Shown: positions 17,684-28,827, numbered from the stretch's first letter. The stretch is 64,000 nt of DNA from Robinsoniella peoriensis (GCF_000797495.1 NZ_JTGN01000005.1:181107-245106), one strand, 5' to 3'. Made by a program: numbers and translations. Notes: generated by a model not told the origin, from the letters alone.

Positions 17684-20167
17684 CTACAGTGGTATACAGA
17701 TTGAGACGTTCCCTTTTACGGTTACAATCTGTTCCATATCCTGCAGGATTTCATTTACCCGGACTTTTTCTGCATACATCAATTCTTTCGGAAGCGTAAT
17801 CTCTGCCTGGTAATCCTGTGGAATGGTTGCAATCAGCCGGAACTCTGTTTTGTTCTGGTACCACTGTACCTGTACCGGTCCGTCAACCGTTTTATAACCG
17901 CCCTTTGCCCATTTCAGTCCACAGGGATGCGGTGCTATTTTTACCTTTTTTTCTACCCGGTCCGGAATCTCTATGCCCAGGAAATCTCTTACGCAGACTA
18001 CGGCTAAATGGGCCCCAAATCCATGATTTCTGCTGTCTGTTCCACCTAAAGTCTCCCAGAACGTATGAGGGTCTCTTGACACCATATAATTTCCCAGATA
18101 CATAAGATCTTTTTTCAGCTGCTGGAATTCTCCCAGCATACTCAGAACCTCAAACCGCAGCATATAACCGAAGAAGATCCCCGCATTACCCAGGGATAAA
18201 TGGGCGGTACCGCGAAATTCTGACGGTGCAGGGCCAAGCTGGGATAGAATGCTCTTTGCAAGCTCAGGTGCACGTTTTTCATCCAGCATACCGCTCCAGA
18301 AATAATAATACTGGGCGGCTTCACTGTAAAATTTCTTCTCTTTAAGCTGATTGTTTTCTGTATAAAGTGAATCGGCAATATAAGGATACATGGTGAATAC
18401 TTCATGTCTGGCAGCCTTTATGCTTTCATACTTCTCCCTTAAGGTCCTATAAACCCGTTCTGCTTTTTCCAAAAACCGTACTTCCTCATACAATTCTCCA
18501 GTACGTTTTAGCAAAAATGCATAGAATGCATTAATCGCTGTGGATATCGGTCTGTTATAGTCCTCCTGGTTTGAAGCGGACCAGTCCAGGAAAAGGGAGC
18601 CTGGGAGATCTTCCAATAATCCCATTTCGTTTTCATAATCTGTAATGGCATTCATCCAGCCATAGACACGGGCTTTATATTTTTCCCGAAGCTCATCATC
18701 CTTTGTACGTCTGTAATAATCCGTAAGCTCCAGAAGAACAAACATATTCCAGGTTGGCATCATCACTTCTTCCTGCCGGTCACCGCCACAGCAGCAGCTA
18801 GGGAAGGAATAGGGCATCATCTTAGTAGGTTCAGCCAGCAGAAAATCTTCCAGCATAGCTCGTTCTATTTTTACGTCAGACAGCAGCACCTGCGCAGCTC
18901 TACCGGTCCAATAGCTGTCTCCTGCCCATCCTGCACGTTCTCTTTCCGGTGAATCCAGGAAAAATCCCAGGGAATTGGTTAGTAAGGTCTGTCTTCCGGA
19001 CTGGTAAATGCGGTTTAGCAGATCATCATCACAGCGAAAATCTGCACGGTACTGATCCGGATGGCGATATGAACGCAGATACAGCTTCTTCACAGTGAAC
19101 GTATTTCCACCCGTTACAATCAGCTTTACATGCTTTAAAAAATGTGCTTCAAACCCTTCAAATGCATATTCTCCCCCTTTTGTCTGCAGCCGGATTACTC
19201 TGTTGACACTATCTGCTTTTGCCGGAACACCGCCGTCTTCCGTAAGATAATCATTAAAGAGAATATCCACCTGAACAGGCTCCTTGCTTTCAAATATAAT
19301 CCCGATAAAACCTGTCTCCGCTTCTTCAAATGCAAATTCCAGCCCTGCCGGCGCCGTATAATCACTAAGAACAACAGCACCTTGTTTGTCAAAATTGTCT
19401 TCTATGAAAATAGTCCCGTCAAATGCAGTATTTTTTAATGAGCTGCATTCTGCAGAGGGCCTGCACAGATCCTTGGCACCTACACTGCCATAATATGTTT
19501 CCGATTCCCACCAATCTACTGCCGGACCCTCACCGGTTCCTTTCATCATACTGACAGCCATTGAGAAAACAGGTGAATCATCTATTTTAAATTCCGGCAG
19601 GGATACGCCCCTTTCCAAAAAGGTACAGGGACGGTCTAACTCTTCACATACCAGCCCGCCGCTGATACCATCTGCCCTCCATCTGCCATAGCCATGATCC
19701 AGCCTATACCATTCCAGCGGCACCCTCCTTCCAAAGGACAGTGTTTCCGTCTTCAGATACTTCTGTTCAAAAATATTACACTCCCATAATTTGTCCGTAT
19801 AAATTACGATCTCACTTCCCTGATATATTTCTGCACACAGGCAGGAGCTTTCAAAAGTCGCATAATTATTCTCTCTGGGCGCATATCCCATGACTTCCAC
19901 AGACAGACGGTTCCTCCCAAGTTTTACCTGTCCGTTTATCTTGATCCTGTCTGCCCTCAGATATCCAAACGGAGCCGGTGCCGGCCCATGGCTGATAAAT
20001 GTTCCATTTATATATGCCCGGTAGGAGACGTGCGCACTGATCAGAAGAATCAGATCCTCCTGAATATCATTAACTTCAAAAGTTTTGGAAAAGCAGGCAT
20101 ATGTGTTTGCTTGCTGCTCCATACCTTTTATAAATATCTGTTTCGCCGCTTTAAATATTTCTTCCAT
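17684..20167 (-). CDS. GH78-type alpha-L-rhamnosidase
   Basis: An 827-residue, signal-less glycoside hydrolase predicted to release alpha-L-rhamnose. The N-terminal third is built of beta domains typical of GH78 (VSYRAYINGTFISHGPAPAP). The (alpha/alpha)6 catalytic barrel starts near residue 375 and carries the family motif DSPERERAGWAGD near residue 405, with the general-acid Glu, followed by LFLDWSASNQEDYN. The end is a beta domain (GLKWAKGGYKTVDGPVQV). AAGGAG lies 7 nt before the ATG. It lies 102 bp downstream of a GH106-like gene in the same direction and is probably cotranscribed from the LacI-controlled promoter at 23403-23431. Confidence 0.87.
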   Translation of the reverse strand: MEEIFKAAKQIFIKGMEQQANTYACFSKTFEVNDIQEDLILLISAHVSYRAYINGTFISHGPAPAPFGYLRADRIKINGQVKLGRNRLSVEVMGYAPRENNYATFESSCLCAEIYQGSEIVIYTDKLWECNIFEQKYLKTETLSFGRRVPLEWYRLDHGYGRWRADGISGGLVCEELDRPCTFLERGVSLPEFKIDDSPVFSMAVSMMKGTGEGPAVDWWESETYYGSVGAKDLCRPSAECSSLKNTAFDGTIFIEDNFDKQGAVVLSDYTAPAGLEFAFEEAETGFIGIIFESKEPVQVDILFNDYLTEDGGVPAKADSVNRVIRLQTKGGEYAFEGFEAHFLKHVKLIVTGGNTFTVKKLYLRSYRHPDQYRADFRCDDDLLNRIYQSGRQTLLTNSLGFFLDSPERERAGWAGDSYWTGRAAQVLLSDVKIERAMLEDFLLAEPTKMMPYSFPSCCCGGDRQEEVMMPTWNMFVLLELTDYYRRTKDDELREKYKARVYGWMNAITDYENEMGLLEDLPGSLFLDWSASNQEDYNRPISTAINAFYAFLLKRTGELYEEVRFLEKAERVYRTLREKYESIKAARHEVFTMYPYIADSLYTENNQLKEKKFYSEAAQYYYFWSGMLDEKRAPELAKSILSQLGPAPSEFRGTAHLSLGNAGIFFGYMLRFEVLSMLGEFQQLKKDLMYLGNYMVSRDPHTFWETLGGTDSRNHGFGAHLAVVCVRDFLGIEIPDRVEKKVKIAPHPCGLKWAKGGYKTVDGPVQVQWYQNKTEFRLIATIPQDYQAEITLPKELMYAEKVRVNEILQDMEQIVTVKGNVSICIPL

Positions 20168-20269
20168 ATCACTTCTCCTTTATCAAATTCCATAACGCAT
20201 TTCCAATCATGCATTATCAATGTGTATTTTCAATCATACATGCTCAATCATATATTTTATACCATACCT

Positions 20270-23200
20270 TTATTTAGTTCCATCTTCAGATATCAGGTAA
20301 AATTCAGGGAATTCCATAATTCCCTGAGGATAGAGAACGTAGGCATCCGACCATTCATTGCCTCTGGTCAGGAAATTATCCGGGCCGTAGGCAATGGATT
20401 TAGCCGGCAGCTGATGAAGGGGACCAAAAGTATTTCTCCTGGTCAGATACAGCTGAATCTCCTTTAAACTGTGGATATCTGCTTCATAAGGAGCAAATGC
20501 AATGGTTTTCTCCTCTTTTCCTATGCACTTGAGGCATGCGACTTCCCACTTCGGTATCTTTACCTGCATGTATTTTTCATCCGTACCTTCAATATAATAA
20601 GAAAGGCAACCGCTGTAGAACGGCAGTCCCTGGCTGGTGATATCACCAATGAGAAGCTTATCCGGCAATGCCGTCAGCTTTGCAAATGCTCCCTTGCTAT
20701 CCGTCCTGACACCAAATTCCCCAAGCAGATAAACTGCTTCCACGCCGCAGATTCTGTAATAATCATATTCCATTGTTATTTGATTTTTCCCTGTCTGAAG
20801 GAGTGAACCGGGAATATGAATTTTATCAAAACAGATATCCAGCCACTTTCCGACAGATTTTGTAAAAACAGGCTGGCCGTTTATTTTCATCCCGGATATA
20901 TGTTCCAGATCTTCCACGGCAACTGTTAAACTGTCCGGTATATAGTCTGCTTCAAATGTATAACAGAGTCTGATCCTACCAAGAGCTCCGTCGGCACCGC
21001 CATTTTTATTTTCATACCAGGGTTGCAGCATTTCGCCGCCCCGATGAGGAACACCATAGATATCCCGCAATTCCTGATCTGCTTTCAGAACCTCCATATA
21101 TGGAATTACATCACCTGCTTCTGTCTCTATAGATACCATGTCCAGCACACAAATATTTGCTTCTCCCAATTTATAGGAAAACTTATTGTTTTCTAATAAA
21201 ATCCGATCCAATTTTACATCCTTCTGTTTTTCTTCCGGCAGATCTCTCTTACTTGAAGTCAGGATGTACAGCTTTTCTTCTCCTTTTTCTATATCTGTCT
21301 TAACAAAAATCTTCCCGTCCTTATGGTACTGTTCCGGTATTGAAACCATCCCTGTTCTTACATCCCATAATTCAGCTGATTCTCCCTTACCCAGACAAAT
21401 TGTCAGATTCCGGAATCCTTTCTTACGGTTCACATTGAGCAGCATAACAGTCTTACTGAAGCCATCCAGCCGCACCTGTGCAAAGATGTACTCTTCTCCT
21501 TCACCCTGTATGCCGATTTCATTTCCGCTTCTGCATTGCCCTGCAATATCTTCGCTTTGAAATGGTACGGTAATGGCAGACTCTGCAAGCTTTTTGGCCC
21601 TGTCAGAAAGCACCGTGTCTACATATCCCGGCACGTCACCGGCAAAAATAACCGTTCCTCCCTGCTTTACAAATTCTTCTAACAGCTGAATTGTGGATGA
21701 ACGGATTATCTCCATTCCTGCAACCAGGACTTTTTTGTAAGCACATCTTCCAACAATCAGCCTGCCATCTTCTACCCTGCCATGACGGGATAAGATATCT
21801 TCTTCTCCATAATCAAAGTCTATTCTGCTCTTCACTAAAGTATGGAAGACCTGTTGGTATTGTTCTTCTAATTTCAATATCTCCGTATCTCTGGGTTCCA
21901 GACCGGAAAAAGCACCGGAATAAGCCCTTGCCCACACGCTTTCAATGGGATTTAACACCAATAGTTCCTGATCCGGCTCTCCTTCTGATAACACTGCATG
22001 GATTCTGGAATAATAGTCTTCCAGATAATGATACTCTTCATACCAGGCGGATTGATGGAAGATACTGGCTGGAAAATCCCTCTTCGCTTCCCCTTTCATG
22101 GTATACCAGGATAAATGAGGGCATCTTAGATTGATGCCAAACAGCGCCTGCCAGTCTCCTGTATTTTTATAGGCCTCAAAGTCCATCTGCCAGCCTGTAC
22201 AGCCATACAGTTCAGACAGGACCCATTTTTTATCCAGCTGGCGAGCCACCGACACTACCTGTTTTACAATCCACCAGCATTCATTCTCTTCCGTAAGCAC
22301 ATCAACCCCGGGATAATCCATATATTCATAAAAGCGCATCAGTGATCCCTGCATAACAGTCTGTGTGGTCAGAGAATCTTCATGAAGCACATGTCCGGTG
22401 AATTTAAGCTGATGCTCCTGACACCAGCGCTGCATTGGTATTGCAAAGTTCTCCAGGAACAGTTCCTGGCAAAGTTCGATATAGTCTCTGGAAACCTTCC
22501 GTATCCGGTTTTCCCCCCGGATCAGGAACAATTCTAAGAGATGTTCTTTTAAATCATAACCAAACCTTTTCTGGAATTCTTCAAATAACCCCGGTGTAAA
22601 AGGAACTGCATTTTCCCGTCCTTCGGAAAAAGTAGAAAATAAAGCGCCTCTGTGGGGTTCATCCGTGAAAATTCCGGCTATTGATGATCCCAAACGGCCT
22701 TCACAGGATCTGGCATATGCGTTGTGGGTCACATCCAGGTAACGTTCTACACTTGCCTTATCCATTGTGTTCAGGTAGGTAAAACCATTATACACATCTT
22801 TACATTCTGAATACCTGATGCGAAAAATCACCTCAGCTTCCCCTGATAATGGCAATTCTCCATCCGTTAGAATTCTCTCTTCCCTGTAACCTAATTCCGT
22901 TAATCTGCAGGCAAAACGAATGACGGTATCCGGTTCGCCAGACGATTTCTCTAAGTGATACATATCCATATGCTTATGAGCATCACGGTCTGTTACTACC
23001 ACCATATCCAGGAACATGGCACGGTAAGCTTCATCTTTTGTCACCATACCCCCCGCACTGCCCGATGGCCATCGGTCCTCATCATAGAGCCAGGACTCCA
23101 TTCCCTGTTTCTCTCCGTAACCGGCACATGCATTGGTAAGTTCAAACCATTCTTTTCCCAGATATTCCGTCTCCAACCCTGTTCTGGAATGCATAAAATA

Positions 23201-23344
23201 TCCGCCAAATCCCATTTCTTTCATAATATCGATCTGACGTAAAAGCTCCTGTTCCTCAAGCTTTCCGTTCCACGCCCAAAACGGCTTTCCCCGGAATTCT
23301 GCGGGTGGGTTTGAAAATAAGTTCTGTTTCTCTTTGATTGTCAT
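20270..23344 (-). CDS. GH106-like glycoside hydrolase
   Basis: A 1024-residue, signal-less protein of the large GH106-like group (alpha-L-rhamnosidase type). The N-terminal barrel opens with FRGKPFWAWNGKLEEQELL, then GGYFMHSRTGLETEYLG and SWLYDEDRWPSGSAGG, all typical of this group. A FTGHVLHEDSLTTQ segment near residue 310 and a C-terminal galactose-binding-like beta domain (EDLEHISGMKINGQPV) follow. The ATG at 23344 is preferred because GGGGAG lies 6 nt upstream; a start at 23368 lacks a site. It is the first gene of an operon with the GH78 rhamnosidase. A LacI operator sits in its leader. Rhamnose release, perhaps from branched pectin, is inferred. Confidence 0.82.
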   Translation of the reverse strand: MTIKEKQNLFSNPPAEFRGKPFWAWNGKLEEQELLRQIDIMKEMGFGGYFMHSRTGLETEYLGKEWFELTNACAGYGEKQGMESWLYDEDRWPSGSAGGMVTKDEAYRAMFLDMVVVTDRDAHKHMDMYHLEKSSGEPDTVIRFACRLTELGYREERILTDGELPLSGEAEVIFRIRYSECKDVYNGFTYLNTMDKASVERYLDVTHNAYARSCEGRLGSSIAGIFTDEPHRGALFSTFSEGRENAVPFTPGLFEEFQKRFGYDLKEHLLELFLIRGENRIRKVSRDYIELCQELFLENFAIPMQRWCQEHQLKFTGHVLHEDSLTTQTVMQGSLMRFYEYMDYPGVDVLTEENECWWIVKQVVSVARQLDKKWVLSELYGCTGWQMDFEAYKNTGDWQALFGINLRCPHLSWYTMKGEAKRDFPASIFHQSAWYEEYHYLEDYYSRIHAVLSEGEPDQELLVLNPIESVWARAYSGAFSGLEPRDTEILKLEEQYQQVFHTLVKSRIDFDYGEEDILSRHGRVEDGRLIVGRCAYKKVLVAGMEIIRSSTIQLLEEFVKQGGTVIFAGDVPGYVDTVLSDRAKKLAESAITVPFQSEDIAGQCRSGNEIGIQGEGEEYIFAQVRLDGFSKTVMLLNVNRKKGFRNLTICLGKGESAELWDVRTGMVSIPEQYHKDGKIFVKTDIEKGEEKLYILTSSKRDLPEEKQKDVKLDRILLENNKFSYKLGEANICVLDMVSIETEAGDVIPYMEVLKADQELRDIYGVPHRGGEMLQPWYENKNGGADGALGRIRLCYTFEADYIPDSLTVAVEDLEHISGMKINGQPVFTKSVGKWLDICFDKIHIPGSLLQTGKNQITMEYDYYRICGVEAVYLLGEFGVRTDSKGAFAKLTALPDKLLIGDITSQGLPFYSGCLSYYIEGTDEKYMQVKIPKWEVACLKCIGKEEKTIAFAPYEADIHSLKEIQLYLTRRNTFGPLHQLPAKSIAYGPDNFLTRGNEWSDAYVLYPQGIMEFPEFYLISEDGTK

Positions 23345-23372
23345 AGCTTTCTCCCCTCTGGATTTCATTATT

Positions 23373-23431
23373 CGCTACTCGTGTAGCTGTTTGGTTAAAA
23401 AAATAATATGTTTCTAATCTTCATCTGTCAG
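23373..23431 (-). promoter_or_regulatory. Promoter plus LacI operator A of the rhamnosidase operon
   Basis: On the minus strand CTGACA (23426-23431) and TATTAT (23403-23408) are spaced by 17 bp. The palindrome CGCTACTCGTGTAGCT at 23373-23388 lies just downstream of the predicted start, where a bound repressor would block transcription. The sequence matches three other sites in the window (24505, 24629, 37163). Confidence 0.75.
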
Positions 23432-23446
23432 GTACTGCCCGGCGGT

Positions 23447-24457
23447 CTATCTGACTGCCGGCTTAGATGTAGTACTGCGTACCTTTAACTCCACAGTCAC
23501 TTTTTCATGTTTAATTTCTCCGCTTTTTATCTGACGGTATAATAATGCAAAAGCACCCCTTCCAAGCTTTTCTTTATCAATTCCTATGGTTGTTAATGCA
23601 GGAATCATGGCTGAAGCAAGCATAATATCATCACAGCCAATTATGGATATATCCTCCGGTACTTTAATACCAGCCTGATGGAATTCCTGAATGGCACCCA
23701 TAGCCATTAGATCATTTGTACAAACAGCCGCTGTCACCGGCATTCCCCTGCGTATAATTTCCTGTGCCATTTCCTTGCCGGTTTCCAGATCGGAATGATA
23801 TGGGGGTTTTCCTTCTACTAACAGAATATCGGATTGATGCAGTCCAAGTTTTTCTGCTGCACTTATAAAACCATCGATTCTGGTATCGTATCGTGACTGG
23901 TTTCCAAAACAGCTGAAGTAGGCAATCCTTCTATGCCCGTATTCTGACAGGTGGGTAAGCGCCTGCTCCATTCCCGAAATGTAATCATTCTCAATCGATG
24001 CAATCTGGTCAGGCACCTGGTTTCCACTGATTACAACTTTAATATCATTGTCAACCAGCTTCTTTACATTTTCCATCTGATAATGAGTGGGATTCGCAAT
24101 TATTACGGCTCCGTCCACATGACGCCGAACTAGATTCTCAAGGTAGTGGTTAAGATTCCCTTCACCGGAACAAATACTTACAAAATATCCTTTTTCTAAA
24201 GCACTCTGTTCAAATGCCCTGGCAATTTCTCCATAAAAAGGATTTCCTATATCGCTTAAAATCAGAGCTAGCTGCATAGTCTGGTTCGTAACCAGTCCCC
24301 TGGCAATTAAATCCGGCTGATAATTCAACTCGTTAACGGCATCCATAACTTTCTTCCTGGTCTTTTCAGAAATCTGCCTGGAATTATTCAATACATATGA
24401 TACGGTTGCCGGTGCTACCCCCGCTGCTTTTGCTACATCTGACCTGGTTACTTTCAT
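23447..24457 (-). CDS. LacI-family repressor of glycosidase regulon
   Basis: A 336-residue LacI/GalR repressor. The N-terminal headpiece is TRSDVAKAAGVAPATVSYVL with the hinge NYQPDLIARGL, followed by a periplasmic-binding-protein-like sensor domain (LILSDIGNPFYGEIARAFE, DGAVIIANPTH, ISIIGCDDIMLASAMIPALT). AAAGGA lies before the ATG. It lies between the GH106-like/GH78 operon and the divergent GH43 gene. Matching operators occur in front of all three transcripts, including its own, and in front of a second GH43 at 37205. The inducer is probably a product of rhamnose- and arabinose/xylose-containing glycans, but this is inference. Confidence 0.92.
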   Translation of the reverse strand: MKVTRSDVAKAAGVAPATVSYVLNNSRQISEKTRKKVMDAVNELNYQPDLIARGLVTNQTMQLALILSDIGNPFYGEIARAFEQSALEKGYFVSICSGEGNLNHYLENLVRRHVDGAVIIANPTHYQMENVKKLVDNDIKVVISGNQVPDQIASIENDYISGMEQALTHLSEYGHRRIAYFSCFGNQSRYDTRIDGFISAAEKLGLHQSDILLVEGKPPYHSDLETGKEMAQEIIRRGMPVTAAVCTNDLMAMGAIQEFHQAGIKVPEDISIIGCDDIMLASAMIPALTTIGIDKEKLGRGAFALLYRQIKSGEIKHEKVTVELKVRSTTSKPAVR

Positions 24458-24504
24458 GGGTTTTTATCCTTTACTTATGTGACGGAATTCATCACTGATT
24501 TTTC

Positions 24505-24557
24505 AGCTATACGTGTCGTTATTATTTTATTATAAGAGAGAGATTTGGATGCGTCAA
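24505..24557 (-). promoter_or_regulatory. Promoter of lacI-type gene with operator B
   Basis: On the minus strand TTGACG (24552-24557) and TATAAT (24529-24534) are 17 bp apart. Operator B, AGCTATACGTGTCGTT at 24505-24520, lies just downstream of the start, indicating autoregulation. Confidence 0.72.
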
Positions 24558-24590
24558 GTAAACTATCAAAAGAATTTTTTCGTTTTTATA

Positions 24591-24644
24591 TTGACTTTCT
24601 CTTATGGATATGCTATGTTTTTAAAAATCGCTACACGTATAACA
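24591..24644 (+). promoter_or_regulatory. Promoter of GH43 gene with operator C
   Basis: TTGACT (24591-24596) and TATGTT (24614-24619) are 17 bp apart. Operator C, CGCTACACGTATAACA at 24629-24644, follows immediately downstream of the predicted start, as at the other sites of this repressor. Confidence 0.75.
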
Positions 24645-24666
24645 GTAACAGGAAAGGACAAATCCT

Positions 24667-26202
24667 ATGAACTATCAAAATCCTATTATAAAAGGGTTTA
24701 ACCCGGATCCAAGCATCTGCAGAGTCGGGGAAGACTACTATGTGGTAACTTCTTCCTTTGAATATTTTCCTGCAATCCCAGTCTACCACAGCAGAGACCT
24801 GGTAAACTGGCAGTTAATCAGTTACTGTCTGGACCGGGACTCCCAGCTGGACCTTCTGCACCGGACATCCTATGTCCCCATCCCCGACAATGCCAGCGGT
24901 GGAATCTATGCCCCCTCCCTGTGCTTTGAAAATGGGCTTTTCTATGTGACTGTCACCAATGTCTCCAACGGCGGGAATTTTATCGTAACAGCCAGCGACA
25001 TGAAAGGACCCTGGTCTGATCCTGTCTTTGTAAAACAAGGTGGCATCGACCCTTCGCTTTTCTTTGAAGACGGACATGTTTATTTCACTACCTCTGCACT
25101 AATTGGGGGAACCCACGGCATTTATCTCTGTGAAATTGATATCCGGACAGGGGAAATGCTTACGGATAGCCGGCTGATTTCCAGAGGCAACGGCGGTATC
25201 GCACCGGAAGGTCCCCATATATTCCGGAAAGACGGCTGGTATTATCTGCTTATGGCAGAAGGCGGAACCGGCTACGGACACATGGTAACGATCCTGCGCA
25301 GCAAAGACATTTATGGTCCTTATGAAAGCTGTCCCCGCAATCCCGTTCTGTCCCATAAAGATTCTGATTCCTCCATTCAGTGCGTCGGACACGGCCATAT
25401 GGTTACTGACCCCGCCGGCAACTGGTGGATGGTTTGTCTTGGAATCCGCCAGCTAGGCCCTTCTCTGCATAATCTGGGCCGTGAAACTTTCCTCACTCCT
25501 CTTTATTGGGATGACGAGGGCTGGCCCGTAATTGGTACAAACGGAACCATAGATTACTCCATGGACGGACCCATCACATCCCCGCAGCTTCCGGAAACAA
25601 CTGTATTTACAGACTATTTCCGGGACAATATGATAAATCTGCAGTACAATTTTATCAGAAATCCAGACCTCTTAGATTATCAGATCCATGCAGGCGGACA
25701 GTATCTGGAAATGAAGGATCAAAAAGGTGTCTCACTTTCAACCCATACAAAAAGTCCGGCTTTTCTTGGAGTCCGGCAAAAAGAATTCTGTACCGAGGCA
25801 GAGTGTGTTGTCTTAAATCACTTCATTCCGGGACAAAGAACCGGTATTACAGCCTATTATAATGATTCCTACCACTATGACCTCTACCTGGAGAGATCAG
25901 ACACCGGCTTTCAGCTATGCCTGCGAAGGCAGGTACATGATATGGAAGCCATCACATCACGGCCCATAGAAGAAGATTTTAGACAAATTTATCTGAAAAT
26001 CATCGCAGACCGAAACTATTATACATTTCTATATAGTACGGACGGTTCTGCCTATACAACACTGGGTCAGGGTATGACTGCCGGCCTTTGCTCGGAAGGA
26101 ACTTATTCCTTAACCTTTGTAGGCACCTATCTGGGTATGTTTACCGAGTCCGGTACCGGGCACTTTAACTCCTTCACCTGTCATTTCAAACCGGAATCAT
26201 AA
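24667..26202 (+). CDS. GH43 beta-xylosidase/alpha-L-arabinofuranosidase
   Basis: A 511-residue cytoplasmic glycosidase. The five-bladed propeller carries the expected acidic residues: the base Asp in GFNPDPSICRV (near residue 15), the pKa-modulating Asp in GGIDPSLFFEDG (near 128) and the general-acid Glu in GIAPEGPHIFR (near 180). Residues about 315-511 form the beta-sandwich domain common in XynB-like enzymes. GGAAAGG precedes the ATG. It is a single-gene transcript with a LacI operator in the leader and a strong terminator behind it. GH43 covers several pentose specificities, so xylose versus arabinose cannot be decided. Confidence 0.92.
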   Translation: MNYQNPIIKGFNPDPSICRVGEDYYVVTSSFEYFPAIPVYHSRDLVNWQLISYCLDRDSQLDLLHRTSYVPIPDNASGGIYAPSLCFENGLFYVTVTNVSNGGNFIVTASDMKGPWSDPVFVKQGGIDPSLFFEDGHVYFTTSALIGGTHGIYLCEIDIRTGEMLTDSRLISRGNGGIAPEGPHIFRKDGWYYLLMAEGGTGYGHMVTILRSKDIYGPYESCPRNPVLSHKDSDSSIQCVGHGHMVTDPAGNWWMVCLGIRQLGPSLHNLGRETFLTPLYWDDEGWPVIGTNGTIDYSMDGPITSPQLPETTVFTDYFRDNMINLQYNFIRNPDLLDYQIHAGGQYLEMKDQKGVSLSTHTKSPAFLGVRQKEFCTEAECVVLNHFIPGQRTGITAYYNDSYHYDLYLERSDTGFQLCLRRQVHDMEAITSRPIEEDFRQIYLKIIADRNYYTFLYSTDGSAYTTLGQGMTAGLCSEGTYSLTFVGTYLGMFTESGTGHFNSFTCHFKPES

Positions 26203-26287
26203 CATCATAATTAAAACCGGAACAGGCTGCACTATTATACAAAGCAAATACACGGATTAGAAATATGAGCCGGTTAATCGGAGCATG

Positions 26288-26336
26288 CCACATTCAGAAG
26301 ATGCAGCCAGCCGCATCTTCTGAATGTGGATTTCTT
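26288..26336. terminator. Strong hairpin terminator after GH43
   Basis: A perfect 17-bp stem, 26288-26304 with 26313-26329, around an 8-nt loop, followed by ATTTCTT. It separates the GH43 gene from the convergent end of the mannosidase operon. The T-run is short, but the stem is very stable. Confidence 0.75.
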
Positions 26337-26388
26337 ATTCCCCAGGATGCGTACGCCGGGTTGCTTTCAGACAACAGGCAACAGGGTG

Positions 26389-28827
26389 TCACCTGATATC
26401 ATAGACGCTTCTAAGCTCCATTTGATCCGGTACCCCGCTGATTATCCTGACTTTTTTCATACCTGCATCCATATCAAAGTAATTATCCGATAAAATCAGA
26501 TCTTCTTCTTTGTTTCTGATCTCTACGCTTTTCGCATAGGCTGACGCCGTCACGATAATTTCATCCCCCTGTACCTGGCAGGAAAGCTTCGGATCCCTGT
26601 ATTGGAAATACTTGGGCACGGAAAAAATAACACTGGAGGAAGACACGCTTTTTCCCTCTTCCAAAAGTTCATAGCTGACATATTCCTCATAAATATTTAC
26701 ATCCGGCAAGAGAATCTTTTCACACCATACACTGTCCATAGCCGGAACTACCAGTTCCAGTGCCTCTTCTCTGCATACATTAGCCAGGGCGTCTCTCACA
26801 GACCATACAACAGTCAGTTTTTTCTCCGTAAGGGTTTCATTTGAGACATTGAACCGGATACTCTTCTCATATTCTTTTGGTTCTTCGTTAATATTCGCAC
26901 TCTGTGTTAAAAATCCCTCTTCCTGGCAGGACAGCAGAACCGGAGCAAAAAACCTTTTCGCCGCATAGTGAAGCGCCTTCCACCGTCCGAAATAATCAAC
27001 CGATGACCAGGATGCTACCGGCCAGCAGTCATTCAACTGCCAGTAGACTGCGCCCATACATCTTCCCCTGTTTCTTCTGAAATGCTCCACCCCGTAACGG
27101 ATTGCTTCTGCCTGCAGCAGCTGGGAGGCATATAGCAGAACGGGAAACTCTTTTGGATACAAAAAAGTCTGGGACAGATAATTCATAATTTTCCCATTTG
27201 CAGAATTATTCCTCTGGTGCTTTTCCATTACATAGGAGAAAATATTGCGGTCCTCAGGCAAGGTAAAGCTTTCCACCGTCTTGGCACAGGGGAATGACTG
27301 GAATCCGAATTCACTGGCATAGCGGAAGTAAAACTTTCGATATTCCGAAAATGGTTTTCCACCGTGCCACACATCCCAATAATGCACATCACCCCGGTCC
27401 GGGTCGTTAGGGAAATCAAAGCTGCCTCCGGAAGAGGGGCTTGCCGGCCAATAGAAGGTATTTGGATCACACTTCTTCATAATCTGAGGGAAAATATATT
27501 CATACATTTTAATATAATCAGCCTTTTGTTTTGGGGAATTCACACAGTCCCCGGCATCTACGAACATTTCCATTTCATTGTTTCCGCACCAGAGCCCAAG
27601 TGATGCATGATGACGGATACGTTTTACATTCTCTTCAATCTCCCCACGGATATTTTCATCAAAATCATCCGTCAGCTCGTACACTGCACAGGCATACATA
27701 AAATCCATCCAGACAATCAGTCCCAACTCATCGCAGATATCAAAAAAATAATCATCCGGATAATAACCGCCACCCCACACACGAATACAGTTAAAGTTAG
27801 CAGCAACACACTGTTCCAGTAATTTCCGGGTACGCTCTTTCGTTATTCTGGAAAAAATATTATCTTCCGGAATGTAGTCTGCCCCCATAGCAAAGATTGT
27901 AATACCGTTCACCTCGTGGGCAAAGCTTTCTCCAAACTCATCCTTTTTCCTCTGAATTCCCATAGTCCGCAGACCGATTCTGCGCTTCCATGAGTCAACT
28001 ATACAGCCCTCTGCCGATAAAACCACTTCCAGGGTATACAACGGCTGGCTGCCAAAACCGTTCGGCCACCAGAGCATGGGGTCTTCTATGAACGATTCTT
28101 TCGGCGATTGGGTATATGAAGTCTTTTTCCCATTGGGATCTGTAATATGAACCTCATAAGTGAATTCCACCTCTTTCTGATTTGGAAGTTTTGCCAGTTC
28201 CACCTCATAGTCCAGCCTCACACCACCGTTTTCCGGTACCTGTGTAATATACACGCTGTCAATTTTCCCACGGGATATCCCGATTACGGATACCTCTCTC
28301 CAGATTCCCGCATCCGGAAGCCTGGGACCCCAATCCCATCCGAACATACAATGGGCTTTTCGAATCTGGGGAAAACCTTCCATACAATCCGGCGTACCTA
28401 AAGTAATGACTTCCTCCATACACTTTTTAATGAATTTGGTGGGAGAATAGATATGCACAGTGAGCAGATTTCCGTCTTTTTTTAATATCCCGGTCACATC
28501 ATACTCCCAGATTCTGTGCATATTCCTGGCATGTCCCAGGTGGCTTCCATTCAGCATGATATCCGCAATAGTATCAATTCCGTCAAAATGCAGCATATTG
28601 GCATCTGCTTTCAATAAGTCGTCTGTAACTGAAAATTCACAGCTGTAAATAAAATCATTTTCCATTATTTTAAGAGCCTGTATTTCGTTATCCCGCCAGA
28701 ACGGATCTTCCATCTGGCCTGCAGAAAGCAGGTCATTGTAGACAGACCCGGGTACGGAGGCGGGAATCCTGTCCCGTCTGTCCATGATCTGCAAAAACCA
28801 GTTTTCGTTCAGCTTCTGTGTTATCAT
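26389..28827 (-). CDS. GH2 beta-mannosidase
   Basis: An 812-residue, signal-less GH2 enzyme of the beta-mannosidase type. N-terminal sugar-binding and Ig-like domains ([31 protein letters not shown]) precede the barrel. The acid/base Glu lies in [12 protein letters not shown] (near residue 412) and the nucleophile in [11 protein letters not shown] (near 506); [20 protein letters not shown] is also characteristic. The ATG at 28827 has AAAGGG 7 nt upstream; a TTG at 28860 is a weaker start. It is the last gene of the long operon downstream of the second LacI. It probably hydrolyses beta-mannosides imported by the ABC or MFS transporter of the operon. Confidence 0.9.
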   Translation of the reverse strand: MITQKLNENWFLQIMDRRDRIPASVPGSVYNDLLSAGQMEDPFWRDNEIQALKIMENDFIYSCEFSVTDDLLKADANMLHFDGIDTIADIMLNGSHLGHARNMHRIWEYDVTGILKKDGNLLTVHIYSPTKFIKKCMEEVITLGTPDCMEGFPQIRKAHCMFGWDWGPRLPDAGIWREVSVIGISRGKIDSVYITQVPENGGVRLDYEVELAKLPNQKEVEFTYEVHITDPNGKKTSYTQSPKESFIEDPMLWWPNGFGSQPLYTLEVVLSAEGCIVDSWKRRIGLRTMGIQRKKDEFGESFAHEVNGITIFAMGADYIPEDNIFSRITKERTRKLLEQCVAANFNCIRVWGGGYYPDDYFFDICDELGLIVWMDFMYACAVYELTDDFDENIRGEIEENVKRIRHHASLGLWCGNNEMEMFVDAGDCVNSPKQKADYIKMYEYIFPQIMKKCDPNTFYWPASPSSGGSFDFPNDPDRGDVHYWDVWHGGKPFSEYRKFYFRYASEFGFQSFPCAKTVESFTLPEDRNIFSYVMEKHQRNNSANGKIMNYLSQTFLYPKEFPVLLYASQLLQAEAIRYGVEHFRRNRGRCMGAVYWQLNDCWPVASWSSVDYFGRWKALHYAAKRFFAPVLLSCQEEGFLTQSANINEEPKEYEKSIRFNVSNETLTEKKLTVVWSVRDALANVCREEALELVVPAMDSVWCEKILLPDVNIYEEYVSYELLEEGKSVSSSSVIFSVPKYFQYRDPKLSCQVQGDEIIVTASAYAKSVEIRNKEEDLILSDNYFDMDAGMKKVRIISGVPDQMELRSVYDIR